In this document: positions 1 through 8,487 of the stretch, one piece after another
Layout: each line of letters begins with the position of its first letter
Position numbering within the stretch: position 1 is the stretch's first letter
From: Butyrivibrio fibrisolvens
Lineage (GTDB): Bacteria > Bacillota > Clostridia > Lachnospirales > Lachnospiraceae
Length of the DNA: 64,000 nucleotides
Direction of reading: 5' to 3'
NCBI RefSeq assembly: GCF_037113525.1
Contig: NZ_CP146963.1
Coordinates: 1,798,001-1,862,000 of the forward strand
Translations under genes and position numbers: made by a program
The notes under the pieces: generated by a model
Told to the model about the DNA's origin: nothing
Database searches by the model: none
The model's input: only the letters and a program-made list of their open reading frames with translations

Positions 1-174
1 GCCTGCTGCATTCCTTCGGATGTGCTTATCATGGACGAACCCTTCAGGGGACTTACTCCGGAGAAGAGAAAAGAAGCCATAAACTTCATCAAAGAGGCAG
101 CAGGACATAAGGGAATCGTATATGCCCAGAGGACTATGGAAGGACTTGAAGCATATAAGAATTTCAGATTGTAA
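1..174 (+). CDS. ABC transporter ATP-binding protein, C-terminal fragment
   Basis: The window opens inside this reading frame, and only the last 57 codons before TAA are present. The fragment carries a Walker B segment followed by the D-loop (VLIMDEPFRGLTPEKR), as in the nucleotide-binding subunit of ABC transporters. The H-loop histidine expected about 30 residues later is not clear: the segment reads GIVYAQRTMEGLEAY. This suggests a divergent or specialised ATPase. The substrate cannot be told from the fragment. The gene ends about 35 bp before a strong hairpin that it shares with the convergent MATE gene. Confidence 0.75.
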   Translation, partial: ACCIPSDVLIMDEPFRGLTPEKRKEAINFIKEAAGHKGIVYAQRTMEGLEAYKNFRL

Positions 175-209
175 ATACAATTTAGAACATAAATCATTGA
201 AAATAAAAA

Positions 210-250
210 AACTTTGATACTAAACAAAACTGAATTTAGTATCAAAGTTT
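210..250. terminator. Bidirectional terminator between ABC fragment and MATE gene
   Basis: A perfect 15-bp inverted repeat (AACTTTGATACTAAA at 210-224, its complement at 235-249) has a 10-nt loop. It is flanked by an A-run on the left and a T-run on the right, so it can end transcription from both convergent genes. Confidence 0.85.
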
Positions 251-254
251 TTAT

Positions 255-1625
255 TTATTCTTTGGCTGAATACTGAGGTTTATTGATCTCTAGAAGCCCC
301 ATGATCGTACATACTGTTGCAGCAATGAAGTCTGTAGCTGCTCCTGCGTATAGTATTCCGTCGATTCCGAAGAATCTTGGAAGAATCAAAAGGAGCGGCA
401 GAAGGAATATTACCTGTCTTGTAAGTGAAAGGAATATACCTTTTATAGGTTTACCTATAGCTGAGAAGAAATTTGAAATTATAGGCTGTATGAAATAAGT
501 AAACAAGAACAGATAGTATATTCTGATGTACTTAACGCCAAATTCAAAGTATTTCTCAGAACCGCTTCCAAACAGTGCTATCAGCTGGTGCGGGAATATC
601 TGGAACAAAAGAAATCCAACGATACTGATTACAGCACCGGCTTTTAAAGCGCCAAACAAAGCTTCTTTAACTCTTTTAAACTGCTTTGCACCATAGTTAA
701 AACTTGCTATGGGCTGAAGTCCCTGTGAAAGACCTATAACAAATGACATGATCATCTGCATGCTTTTTAAGGATACGCCTGATACTGCAAGCGGGATATC
801 TGAACCGTATTCTGACAGACTTCCATAATGTTTAAGACTCTTGTTAAGAACGATCGCAAGAAGCATCATGGCAAGCTGGTTGAAACAGTTAGCAGCGCCA
901 AGAGACATTATTTTCATGATAACAGAAGCTCTTGGAATAAAAGATGATACATCAAGCTTTACTGTTTTGTATCTTGTAAGGTACACAGCACCCATGACTG
1001 CAGATATGATCTGTCCGATGATGGTAGCGAATCCTGCGCCGAACATTCCCCATCCGAATATGAAGATGAAAATATAGTCAAGAATGATATTGGTTATAGC
1101 ACCTGTAAGGTTCATCTTCATTGAATATTTTGGACTTCCATCAGCTCTTATTACGTGAGTTGCACAGGATGAAAAGATAAGGAAAGGAAATCCTATTGCA
1201 GTAACTCTTAAATAGCTCTTGGCAAGCGGAAATACATTTTCAGAAGCTGCAAAGAATATCAAAAGATCTTTGCAGGTGATCTCTACGAACAGAGCTAATA
1301 CCGTACCTGTGAAAAAGGCCATAAAAGCGGCATTTCCAATGAAATATTTGGCACCGTCTTTTTCGCCTCTTCCCATTGAAAGATTGAAGTTTGAAGCTCC
1401 GCCTATTCCGAATAAAAGAGCGCATGCGATGCAGGCAGGAACAAGCGGGAATACAACAGTGGTTGCAGCATTACCCAGTTCGCCGATCTTCTGGCCTATA
1501 AAGAGCTGATCGACAACGTTATAAAGAGAGCCAACAAGCATGGCAATGATACTTGGTATGGCGAATTCTTTCAGAAGTGATGAGATTTTCTTACTTCCCA
1601 AAGGGTTTTGAACATTTTTTTCCAT
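255..1625 (-). CDS. MATE-family multidrug/cation antiporter
   Basis: A 456-residue polytopic membrane protein with about 12 hydrophobic segments, the usual length for MATE transporters. The N-terminal half contains the family signature (LLKEFAIPSIIAMLVGSLYNV then DQLFIGQ at about residues 18-45), and the second half repeats the pattern (SLGAANCFNQLAMMLL, about 245-260). It probably exports drugs, flavins or other organic cations using Na+ or H+ gradients. The substrate cannot be assigned. AAAGGA lies 9 nt before the ATG on the minus strand. The gene is alone and transcribed opposite to both neighbours. Confidence 0.88.
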   Translation of the reverse strand: MEKNVQNPLGSKKISSLLKEFAIPSIIAMLVGSLYNVVDQLFIGQKIGELGNAATTVVFPLVPACIACALLFGIGGASNFNLSMGRGEKDGAKYFIGNAAFMAFFTGTVLALFVEITCKDLLIFFAASENVFPLAKSYLRVTAIGFPFLIFSSCATHVIRADGSPKYSMKMNLTGAITNIILDYIFIFIFGWGMFGAGFATIIGQIISAVMGAVYLTRYKTVKLDVSSFIPRASVIMKIMSLGAANCFNQLAMMLLAIVLNKSLKHYGSLSEYGSDIPLAVSGVSLKSMQMIMSFVIGLSQGLQPIASFNYGAKQFKRVKEALFGALKAGAVISIVGFLLFQIFPHQLIALFGSGSEKYFEFGVKYIRIYYLFLFTYFIQPIISNFFSAIGKPIKGIFLSLTRQVIFLLPLLLILPRFFGIDGILYAGAATDFIAATVCTIMGLLEINKPQYSAKE

Positions 1626-1895
1626 AACATTTTTTCCTTTAACATATATATAGGTGCCATAGTTTGAAAAAAGATTTCAGACTCAGACACCTAGATTATT
1701 ATAGTTTTTATTAGCTTAAAATAGCAACAAGAAGATGATGATTTTATATATGGAATATCGTAAATGTTTGAAATATAGTAAATACCTTGAGCATAGATTT
1801 TTATTATTTTTATCCAAATGGTAATTTTGAAAAAATAGTAAGTTTAAATTGCGATTTTTGCCTTATTAGATGGGGAGAAGTCCTTAAATTAGTAG

Positions 1896-1923
1896 TGAAA
1901 AAATAAATTCTCTTTGCTATAAT
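1896..1923 (+). promoter_or_regulatory. Candidate promoter for the SPFH gene
   Basis: TATAAT at 1918-1923 with a weak -35 (TGAAAA, 1896-1901) about 16 bp upstream. It lies in the 356-bp gap between two divergent genes. The rest of the gap (1626-1895) is AT-rich and I see no gene in it; the MATE promoter should lie near its left side. Confidence 0.5.
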
Positions 1924-1981
1924 GTTATACAGATGCGGCAAAGTAATATTGCTAACGTGGAATTAAAAGGAGGAAATTCTA

Positions 1982-3343
1982 ATGGGTCTTATTAAAGCGA
2001 TTACAGGGGCAGCAGGTGGCGTTCTTGCCGATTCCTGGAAAGAGTATTTCTATTGTGAATCAATTCCGAACGATGTTCTCGTAACTAAAGGACATAAGAG
2101 AGTATCAGGACGTTCATCCAATACAAAAGGTAGTGATAATATCATTACAACAGGTTCAGTTATTGCAGTTGCAGACGGTCAGTGTATGATCATCGTAGAT
2201 CAGGGCAAGGTCGTTGAGCTTTGTGCAGAACCTGGTGAATTCACATATGACGCTTCTACAGAGGCATCAATCTTCTCAGGAAGCCTTGGAGAAGGCATTG
2301 GAGCAACATTCGCAAGCATTGGTAAGAGATTTACATTTGGCGGCGAAGCTCCTAAGGATCAGAGAGTATATTATTTCAATACAAAAGAAATTATGGGTAA
2401 CAAATATGGTACAGCTAATGCTGTTCCATTCAGAGTAGTAGACCAGAACGTTGGTCTTGATGTTGATATCTCTATCAAGTGCTTTGGTGAGTACAGCTAC
2501 AAGATCATCGATCCTATTCTTTTCTACACTAATGTATGTGGTAACGTTTCTGCTGATTACAACAGATCACAGATCGATTCACAGCTTAAGTCAGAGCTTC
2601 TTACAGCTCTTCAGCCTGCATTTGCTAAGATTTCAGGCATGGGCGTAAGATATTCTGCAATACCTGGACACACAGCAGAAATTGCTCAGGCTCTTAACGA
2701 GGAGCTTTCATCCAAGTGGAGAAATCAGCGCGGTATCGAGATCGCTTCCTTCGGTGTATCTTCTGTAAAGGCTTCTGAAGAAGATGAGAAGATGATCAAG
2801 GATATCCAGAAATCTGCAGTTAACAGAGATCCTGGTATGGCACAGGCTACTATGGTTGGTGCTACAGCAGATGCTATGAGAGATGCTGCTAAGAACACTA
2901 ACGGTGCTATGATGGGCTTCATGGGCATGAACATGGCTCAGAATGCAGGCATGGGCGCTATGAACAATTTCCAGGGTAATTATGGACAGGCACCTGCTAA
3001 TAACTACAACACAGCAGCAGATGGCGGTTTTGGTGCAGCTACAATGCAGCCCAAAAATGCTAACACATGGAAATGTGCTAAGTGCGGAACTGAGAACGTT
3101 GGTAAGTTCTGTCAGAACTGTGGTGAGAAGAAACCTGAAGATGTACAGCTTGGCTGGACATGCCCTAAGTGCGGTAAAGTAAATCAGGGCAAGTTCTGTC
3201 AGGAATGTGGTGAGAAGAAGCCTGAAGGCGCTCTTACATACAAGTGTGACAAGTGTGGATGGGAGCCTGAAGATCCTGCAAATCCACCAAAATTCTGTCC
3301 TGAATGCGGCGATCCATTCGGTGAAGAGGATATCGTAAGATGA
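1982..3343 (+). CDS. SPFH-domain protein with three C-terminal zinc ribbons (YdjI-like)
   Basis: A 453-residue protein without a signal peptide. Residues about 20-290 form an SPFH/virion-core type domain (GITTGSV, CFGEYSYKI, AEIAQALNEELSSKW), like Bacillus YdjI. A Met/Gly/Asn-rich linker follows (about 295-360), then three CxxC...CxxC zinc ribbons at about 363-385, 393-415 and 421-445. YdjI-type proteins are membrane-associated scaffolds that act with PspA-like and zinc-ribbon membrane proteins in envelope stress; this role is inferred here. No pspA-like partner is adjacent, but other zinc-ribbon membrane proteins occur at 15.6-17.7 and 56.2 kb. The start is supported by AAAGGAGG about 8 nt upstream. 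Confidence 0.85.
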   Translation: MGLIKAITGAAGGVLADSWKEYFYCESIPNDVLVTKGHKRVSGRSSNTKGSDNIITTGSVIAVADGQCMIIVDQGKVVELCAEPGEFTYDASTEASIFSGSLGEGIGATFASIGKRFTFGGEAPKDQRVYYFNTKEIMGNKYGTANAVPFRVVDQNVGLDVDISIKCFGEYSYKIIDPILFYTNVCGNVSADYNRSQIDSQLKSELLTALQPAFAKISGMGVRYSAIPGHTAEIAQALNEELSSKWRNQRGIEIASFGVSSVKASEEDEKMIKDIQKSAVNRDPGMAQATMVGATADAMRDAAKNTNGAMMGFMGMNMAQNAGMGAMNNFQGNYGQAPANNYNTAADGGFGAATMQPKNANTWKCAKCGTENVGKFCQNCGEKKPEDVQLGWTCPKCGKVNQGKFCQECGEKKPEGALTYKCDKCGWEPEDPANPPKFCPECGDPFGEEDIVR

Positions 3344-3372
3344 TAAGGCAGAATTAAATATTTGCATAATAT

Positions 3373-3402
3373 AAGCCGGAGCTTGAATGCTCCGGCTTTT
3401 TG
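3373..3402. terminator. Terminator after the SPFH gene
   Basis: Stem AAGCCGGAGC / GCTCCGGCTT with a 6-nt loop, followed by a T-run. The left side is A-rich enough that it may also serve the convergent minus-strand gene. Confidence 0.9.
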
Positions 3403-3417
3403 ATGGTATTAGTAATT

Positions 3418-3801
3418 TTAATATTCCCCATTCCAAATAGAATCTATCTTTTCAAATTTCTTGATCTTCCCAAGTATAGAATATGCTTTTGAATTTAAAT
3501 TTTTAATGCTTTGCTTAAGGAGCGTTTTATCGCCTTTTTCCTCATCAGATAAAGGATAGTTTACCTGAAGAATCGGTGTAAGCTCTCCAAAAGAATTGAA
3601 GCGTATCACAAGTTGCCCCATACTGGGAAAGACGGTATTTACACTTTTGGTAACACGTTCAAGAGAGTCGGGATCGATATCATAGAGGTCGAATCCGGAC
3701 TGATATTCAGCTATAAGCATATCGGGGCCGTTATAAGAGAATTTAACATCATTACCAGCCAGGTCACTAATAAAAGCATTTATAATATCACGTGTTTTCA
3801 T
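3418..3801 (-). CDS. Small cytoplasmic protein of unknown function
   Basis: I do not recognise this 127-residue soluble protein (starts MKTRDIINAF). An upstream in-frame ATG at 3822 is rejected: the codons between the two ATGs contain AAGGAGG, which sits about 7 nt before the ATG at 3801 and must be its ribosome site. It has alternating hydrophobic/polar beta-like segments in the first two thirds and a basic C-terminal helix. A sigma-28-like promoter lies about 90 bp upstream, which suggests expression with motility or chemotaxis genes. The gene is alone and diverges from the ComFB/GGDEF-EAL pair. Confidence 0.65.
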   Translation of the reverse strand: MKTRDIINAFISDLAGNDVKFSYNGPDMLIAEYQSGFDLYDIDPDSLERVTKSVNTVFPSMGQLVIRFNSFGELTPILQVNYPLSDEEKGDKTLLKQSIKNLNSKAYSILGKIKKFEKIDSIWNGEY

Positions 3802-3887
3802 GTAAAAACCTCCTTGCGACATTGAAAATACAGGTACATAGAACTATATCCTGCGATTAATCTTACGTTTTATCCTTTTCAATAGGT

Positions 3888-3915
3888 ATATCGGCGGATA
3901 ATAAAAGCTATTTTA
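3888..3915 (-). promoter_or_regulatory. Sigma-28 (FliA/SigD)-type promoter
   Basis: On the minus strand the sequence reads TAAA, 16 bp, GCCGATAT. This matches the motility sigma factor consensus (TAAA-N14-16-CCGATAT). It points at the 127-residue gene that starts at 3801. The same arrangement with identical half-sites and spacing occurs at 40585-40612. Confidence 0.7.
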
Positions 3916-4023
3916 CTAAAGACTTAATAAAATGCGAAAAAATGACGATAAAGTTACGGGAAATGTTGTTTTGAAATGTCACTGGAAAACATCAATGATA
4001 AGTAGTTTACGTGAGGTTGGATT

Positions 4024-4296
4024 ATGCAGCTAACAAACTATATGGAAAAAATAGTTCTTGACAGGCTGGATACGGTTCTTGGTATGTTTCCGAATATATG
4101 CACCTGTGATGAGTGCAAGCAGGATATTGCCAATCTTACTCTTAATCACCTGCCTCCAAAGTATACTTCTTCAGAAAAGGGTGCGATCTTCCTCAATATG
4201 GAAGCTCAGAACAAGCAATATGATGCTATGGTTGTTCAGGAAATTGTCAAAGCAACAAACATAATATCTCAAAATCCGAGACATCCAAAGAATTAA
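4024..4296 (+). CDS. ComFB-family protein, candidate cyclic-dinucleotide receptor
   Basis: A 90-residue protein matching the late-competence ComFB family. The Cys cluster is C26-x-C28-xx-C31, followed by KQDIANLTLNHLPPKY, the family's most conserved stretch. ComFB-like proteins in cyanobacteria have been reported to bind cyclic dinucleotides. In the same operon, 30 bp downstream, is a GGDEF/EAL protein, so a role as a c-di-GMP-linked regulator is a reasonable inference. A GAGG site lies about 10 nt before ATG. Binding cannot be judged from the sequence alone. Confidence 0.8.
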   Translation: MQLTNYMEKIVLDRLDTVLGMFPNICTCDECKQDIANLTLNHLPPKYTSSEKGAIFLNMEAQNKQYDAMVVQEIVKATNIISQNPRHPKN

Positions 4297-4326
4297 AAAC
4301 TCATTGTTCGTGACGTGGAGATCAGT

Positions 4327-6630
4327 ATGGTAAATTCAGTGGCTCTTATATGCCTTTTACTAATATTTATATTTGATTTTATACTTGTAGTAGTCATTCA
4401 AAGGATGCACAAGCTCTATAGAATATACCCGATTCTTGCGCTCTTTTCGCTTATGCTTGCAGTCGTAGCGAATATAGCTATTGCATGCACCAAGGATGAA
4501 TCGGTTATAATGATCGCTGAGTCTTTTTACTACATCCTGATCATGATAGAGTTCTTCTTTTTCTACAAGCTCTTTGTCAAGTATATTTATAGTTCTGATG
4601 AAACCAGAGTCGTTGATGTATTGATAAGAGGTTTTGTTGTTGTTGATGCTCTGCTCCTTATTTCAAATATTTGGAACAAGTGGGTATTTTCTGTTGAAGC
4701 CATAGAGGGAAGACCTCGTAGATTTCTTGATCTTGGAATAAAGGTAACCAATCATGAAATGGCATATTTTCATTACGTTGTATGCCTTATTATTACCCTT
4801 GGATTTTTAGTTCCCACTATAAAAAGAGTTTTCACATCAAAAGGAATTTATAAGATTCGCTATGTGGCTATTCTTGTCCTGTTCGTTGTGATGGAAACTG
4901 TATTTGCTGCGAATTTCTATCTGGATATGCCGGTTCCTGTCGTAATGCTTATGAGCTCGCTTATGGTATTAGTCTGCTTCTACATAATGAACTACTATGT
5001 TCCTGAGAAGATCAAGATCAGGACTATGGAGGAAACTCTAAAAAGGCAGAGCAGCGGTCTTGTGGCCTTCGATAATGACGGAAACCTTGCACTTGTTAAT
5101 GAAGTTACTTTCGAACTCCTTAATATACGCTCGGAAGATCTGACTGGGCTTAGGAACAAGATAGAAGAGTTTATTGAAAAAAGAGATGGTCAAAACAAGA
5201 TATATGACAGATGGATAGAAGAAATACCGTCCAAAGACCTTGGAAGCAAATTTATCCAGATAGACGGCGGCGTTCTTAGAGACAAGAAAGGAAATATCAT
5301 AGGCGGTTTCTATAGCTTGACGGATCACACCGCTGAACAGAACGCACTGCAGCTTGAGCACTATAAGCTTACACATGATGATCTGACAGGACTTCTTAAT
5401 AAAGAGGGTTTTTATGAGAACGTTAAAGAAATCCTCACAAAAGAGCCAAGAAATGACTATATCATCGTTTGTACTAATGTTAGAGACTTCAAGATAATCA
5501 ATGACCTGTTCGGATTTGATAAAGGTAACGACATAATCCAGAAGATAGCATCAATGATAGCTTCCGGAAGTAATATGAAAGACTGCACAGCCCGTATTGT
5601 AGCAGATCAGTTTGCTGTGCTCACTACAAGGGAAAGATTTAATAAGGCTAATCTGCTTAAACAGCTGGAAGAAGTATCCAAGCTGATCGCGAGCTCTTAT
5701 TACATCATGACGATCCATTGTGGAATCTATAACATCACCAATCCAGAAATGGAAGTTTCACTTATGTGCGACAGGGCCAATATGGCCATCAGTACCATAC
5801 GTGAAGAGCCCGGCAACATGATAGTCACATATGATGACAAGATGATGTCTGATATCCTTCGTGACAGACAGGTTGCTAATCAGCTGGAACATGCCATTGA
5901 AAATGAGGAGTTTGTAATATTCCTTCAGCCTCAGGTTAAGGATACAGGCGAAGTAATAGGTGCAGAAGCTTTGGTAAGATGGAATGATCCAAAGCGCGGA
6001 ATACTGGCACCTGGTGCTTTTATAGAAATACTAGAAAAGACAGGATGCCTTTATAAACTGGATCTTCATGTCTGGGATCTTGCAGCAAGACAGCTCGCTG
6101 CCTGGAAAGGAACTCCGTTTGAAAAGCTGAATATATCAGTAAATATTTCACCAAAGGATTTTTACTATGTTGATATATTCAAGGAATTTACAGGACTTGT
6201 TAATAAGTACGATATATCGCCTTCGAAGCTTAAACTGGAAATAACAGAGACAGCCCTTATGATAGAACCAACAAGGCAGCTTACTCTTATAGGTAAGCTT
6301 CATAAGTTTGGTTTTGATTTTGAAATTGATGACTTTGGTAGCGGATATTCATCCCTTAGTCTTCTCAAAGACATGCCTGCTGATATTCTGAAGATCGATA
6401 TGGAATTCCTTCATGAGACAGAAAATGAGCAGAGAAGTAAGAAGATCCTTGAATCTGTCATCAGCCTTGCTCATGAGCTGAATATGCAGGTTATCACAGA
6501 AGGAGTAGAATACGATGGTCAGGTTAAATTCCTGCTTGAGCTTGGATGCGATATTTTCCAGGGATATTATTATTCAAAGCCTCTTCCTGTGGGCGAATTC
6601 GAAGATAAATATCGCGATAATGTTCATTGA
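4327..6630 (+). CDS. Membrane PAS-GGDEF(degenerate)-EAL protein, probable c-di-GMP phosphodiesterase
   Basis: 767 residues from the ATG at 4327. A GTG four codons earlier is in frame, but GGAG at 4317-4320 sits 6 nt before the ATG and overlaps that GTG. The order is about seven transmembrane helices (1-230), a PAS-like segment (about 232-340), GGDEF (about 360-510) and EAL (about 525-760). The GGDEF signature is replaced by VADQF (425-429), so cyclase activity is unlikely. The EAL domain keeps EALVRW (E547), NISPKDF, LEITETAL, IDDFGSGYS (D668, D669), ILKID, ITEGVE and QGYYYSKP, so hydrolysis of c-di-GMP is expected. It is cotranscribed with the ComFB-like gene. Confidence 0.9.
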   Translation: MVNSVALICLLLIFIFDFILVVVIQRMHKLYRIYPILALFSLMLAVVANIAIACTKDESVIMIAESFYYILIMIEFFFFYKLFVKYIYSSDETRVVDVLIRGFVVVDALLLISNIWNKWVFSVEAIEGRPRRFLDLGIKVTNHEMAYFHYVVCLIITLGFLVPTIKRVFTSKGIYKIRYVAILVLFVVMETVFAANFYLDMPVPVVMLMSSLMVLVCFYIMNYYVPEKIKIRTMEETLKRQSSGLVAFDNDGNLALVNEVTFELLNIRSEDLTGLRNKIEEFIEKRDGQNKIYDRWIEEIPSKDLGSKFIQIDGGVLRDKKGNIIGGFYSLTDHTAEQNALQLEHYKLTHDDLTGLLNKEGFYENVKEILTKEPRNDYIIVCTNVRDFKIINDLFGFDKGNDIIQKIASMIASGSNMKDCTARIVADQFAVLTTRERFNKANLLKQLEEVSKLIASSYYIMTIHCGIYNITNPEMEVSLMCDRANMAISTIREEPGNMIVTYDDKMMSDILRDRQVANQLEHAIENEEFVIFLQPQVKDTGEVIGAEALVRWNDPKRGILAPGAFIEILEKTGCLYKLDLHVWDLAARQLAAWKGTPFEKLNISVNISPKDFYYVDIFKEFTGLVNKYDISPSKLKLEITETALMIEPTRQLTLIGKLHKFGFDFEIDDFGSGYSSLSLLKDMPADILKIDMEFLHETENEQRSKKILESVISLAHELNMQVITEGVEYDGQVKFLLELGCDIFQGYYYSKPLPVGEFEDKYRDNVH

Positions 6631-6681
6631 TCAAATTGAAAAAATTTTTTGAAAAAATCGAAAAAAATGTGGATACATTTG

Positions 6682-6725
6682 GCCGAAATTGTGTTATTAT
6701 CAGATAGCCGAAGCACAATTTCGGC
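6682..6725. repeat. 12-bp inverted repeat upstream of the mgtE leader
   Basis: GCCGAAATTGTG (6682-6693) and its exact complement CACAATTTCGGC (6714-6725), separated by 20 bp. The loop holds a possible -10 (TATTAT). It could be an operator or the first hairpin of a long mgtE leader. No T-run follows, so it is not a simple terminator of the GGDEF/EAL operon. Confidence 0.7.
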
Positions 6726-6754
6726 TCTATTTCATGGTGAAGGAGGTGGTTTTA

Positions 6755-6868
6755 ATGAAGGAAACTCATAAATCTAGTAATGACAACCCTGTGCCCCGAT
6801 TGTGTACAGCATTAAAACCAAAGGAGAATAGCCATGGAAGAAAAGAACTATCAGGAGATTGTCCGTGA
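6755..6868 (+). CDS. Upstream leader ORF overlapping mgtE
   Basis: A 37-codon ORF (begins MKETHKSSNDNPVPRL) has the strongest ribosome site of this region (AAGGAGGTGG, about 5 nt before ATG). It runs past the mgtE start and ends 35 nt inside mgtE in another frame; the mgtE ribosome site (AAAGGAG) lies within it. Translation of the leader must therefore affect mgtE initiation or readout. Magnesium-transporter genes elsewhere (mgtA, corA) use proline-containing leader peptides to sense Mg2+. This peptide has prolines at positions 12, 14, 22 and 37, but the parallel is inference. Confidence 0.5.
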   Translation: MKETHKSSNDNPVPRLCTALKPKENSHGRKELSGDCP

Positions 6869-8186
6869 TCTCCTAGAGACCAGGCAGTACACTAAACTCC
6901 GTGAGCTCATCGCTGACATGCAGGAAGTCGATGTAGCTCTTGTTATGGGTGAAATGAAGGATGAGGATTCCCTCAAGCTTTTCCGTCTTTTGCCCAAGGA
7001 TATGGCTGCTGAAGTATTTGCTAATCTTGAGTCTGACGATCAACAGTATATTATCAGTTTCTTGTCAGACAGAGAAACCTCAAACATCGTAAACAACCTG
7101 TATGCTGATGATGCTGCGGATTTCCTTGAGGAGATGCCGGCTAACGTAGTTAAGAGAATTCTTGCGCATGCTAACCCTGAGACGCGTAAGGATATTAATC
7201 AGCTGCTTCAATATCCGGAACGTTCTGCAGGCTCTATCATGACGGTGGAGTATGTTGATCTTAAGAAGGATATGACAATAGGACAGGCTATAGAACGAAT
7301 CCGCAGAATAGGTCTTGATTCAGAGACTGTTAATATTTGTTATGTTCTGGATGCAAGACGTGTTCTGGTTGGAACCGTTGACCTTAGATATCTTCTGATC
7401 TTGAGTGAAGATTCGATCATCGGTGACATAATGAATGACAATGTCATATCCATTGGAACAATGGACGACCAGGAAGAGGCTGCGCGTAAGATTCAGAAGT
7501 ACGACTTTACAGCCATGCCTGTTGTTGATAATGAAAACCGTATGGTCGGCATTATCACAGTCGATGACGTTGTGGATATCCTGGAGCAGGAGGCTACAGA
7601 GGATATCGAAAAGATGGCAGCTATCGTGCCATCCGATAAGCCTTACCTTAAGACAGGTATCTTTGCTACTTATAAAAAGAGAATGCCCTGGCTCTTACTT
7701 CTCATGATAAGTGCCACATTCACAGGAGCTATCATTACAAGCTTTGAAAATGCACTGGCTAAATATGTTGTTCTTACTGCGTATATTCCAATGCTCATGG
7801 ATACAGGCGGTAATGCAGGTTCTCAGGCCAGCGTTTCGATCATTCGTGGTCTTTCACTTGATGAGATCGAATTCAAGGATCTCTTTAAGACTGTGTGGAA
7901 AGAGATAAGAGTTGCTGCCATGTGCGGCGCTACGCTTGCAGTTACTAACTTTGTAAAGCTTCTGACAATTGACAGGATAGACTTTAAGATTGCACTTATT
8001 GTATGTGCAACACTGTTCCTTGTAGTTATCATCGCAAAGTGTGTTGGTTGCCTTCTTCCTATGATATCAGATAAGATCGGACTTGACCCTGCAGTAATGG
8101 CGAGCCCTATGATCACAACTATTGTAGATGCGATCTCACTTCTTGCATACTTTACTATAGCAACACATCTTTTAGATTTTTCGTAG
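6834..8186 (+). CDS. mgtE: MgtE-family magnesium transporter
   Basis: 450 residues, standard for MgtE: a cytosolic N domain (1-125, helical repeats with LPKDMAAEVFANLESD), a CBS pair (about 130-255, GSIMTVEYVDL and AMPVVDNENRMVGIITVDDVVD), a plug helix, then five membrane helices (about 285-450). The pore motif is MDTGGNAGSQ at about residue 320. The protein imports Mg2+ through a channel gated by Mg2+ binding to the N/CBS domains. AAAGGAG lies 9 nt before ATG. The leader ORF above overlaps the start and may add translational control. Confidence 0.95.
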   Translation: MEEKNYQEIVRDLLETRQYTKLRELIADMQEVDVALVMGEMKDEDSLKLFRLLPKDMAAEVFANLESDDQQYIISFLSDRETSNIVNNLYADDAADFLEEMPANVVKRILAHANPETRKDINQLLQYPERSAGSIMTVEYVDLKKDMTIGQAIERIRRIGLDSETVNICYVLDARRVLVGTVDLRYLLILSEDSIIGDIMNDNVISIGTMDDQEEAARKIQKYDFTAMPVVDNENRMVGIITVDDVVDILEQEATEDIEKMAAIVPSDKPYLKTGIFATYKKRMPWLLLLMISATFTGAIITSFENALAKYVVLTAYIPMLMDTGGNAGSQASVSIIRGLSLDEIEFKDLFKTVWKEIRVAAMCGATLAVTNFVKLLTIDRIDFKIALIVCATLFLVVIIAKCVGCLLPMISDKIGLDPAVMASPMITTIVDAISLLAYFTIATHLLDFS

Positions 8187-8206
8187 ATGAATATTTAAGA
8201 CTTTTC

Positions 8207-8242
8207 GGCCTCCTTTCCTTGATGGAATGGGAGGTCTTTTTT
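8207..8242 (+). terminator. Terminator after mgtE
   Basis: An imperfect stem of GGCCTCCTTTCC with GGAATGGGAGGTC, 5-nt loop, followed by TTTTTT. Confidence 0.8.
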
Positions 8243-8337
8243 GATTCGATAGGAAATTTCTATAGTAAAAATATACTTCCCAATTATAGACGAAATTGTG
8301 ATAAAATATTGATGTGAGATATTTCAAAAAAGTGCTG

Positions 8338-8463
8338 GGTGTCAAAAGGAACTGTTGACACCTACCTCATAGTATCTAATAAATCACCTGATCATAGAGG
8401 TTTTCGTTCAAGAAGTCATATGTTTTTGAATCTTTGATTCTGGAATGTATGATTCGCTATAAT
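8338..8463 (+). promoter_or_regulatory. Hairpin and promoter ahead of the phosphoribosyltransferase-like gene
   Basis: The 300-bp gap after mgtE holds an 8-bp inverted repeat (GGTGTCAA 8338-8345, TTGACACC 8355-8362) of unknown role. It also holds a good promoter: TTGATT (8434-8439), 18 bp, TATAAT (8458-8463). The promoter places the start of transcription near 8470, which excludes the TTG and ATG start candidates at 8434 and 8449. I see no gene in the rest of the gap. Confidence 0.65.
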
Positions 8464-8487
8464 GTACCATTAACGAGGCAAAGGGAG

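Noticed and set aside
2708..3436. Minus-strand ORF of 242 codons opposite the SPFH gene
   Set aside because: It lies antisense to a clear protein domain and zinc ribbons and has no ribosome site or domain.
6660..6833. M-box (ykoK) riboswitch before mgtE
   Set aside because: The leader is short and the conserved M-box segments are not present; a leader ORF explains it better.
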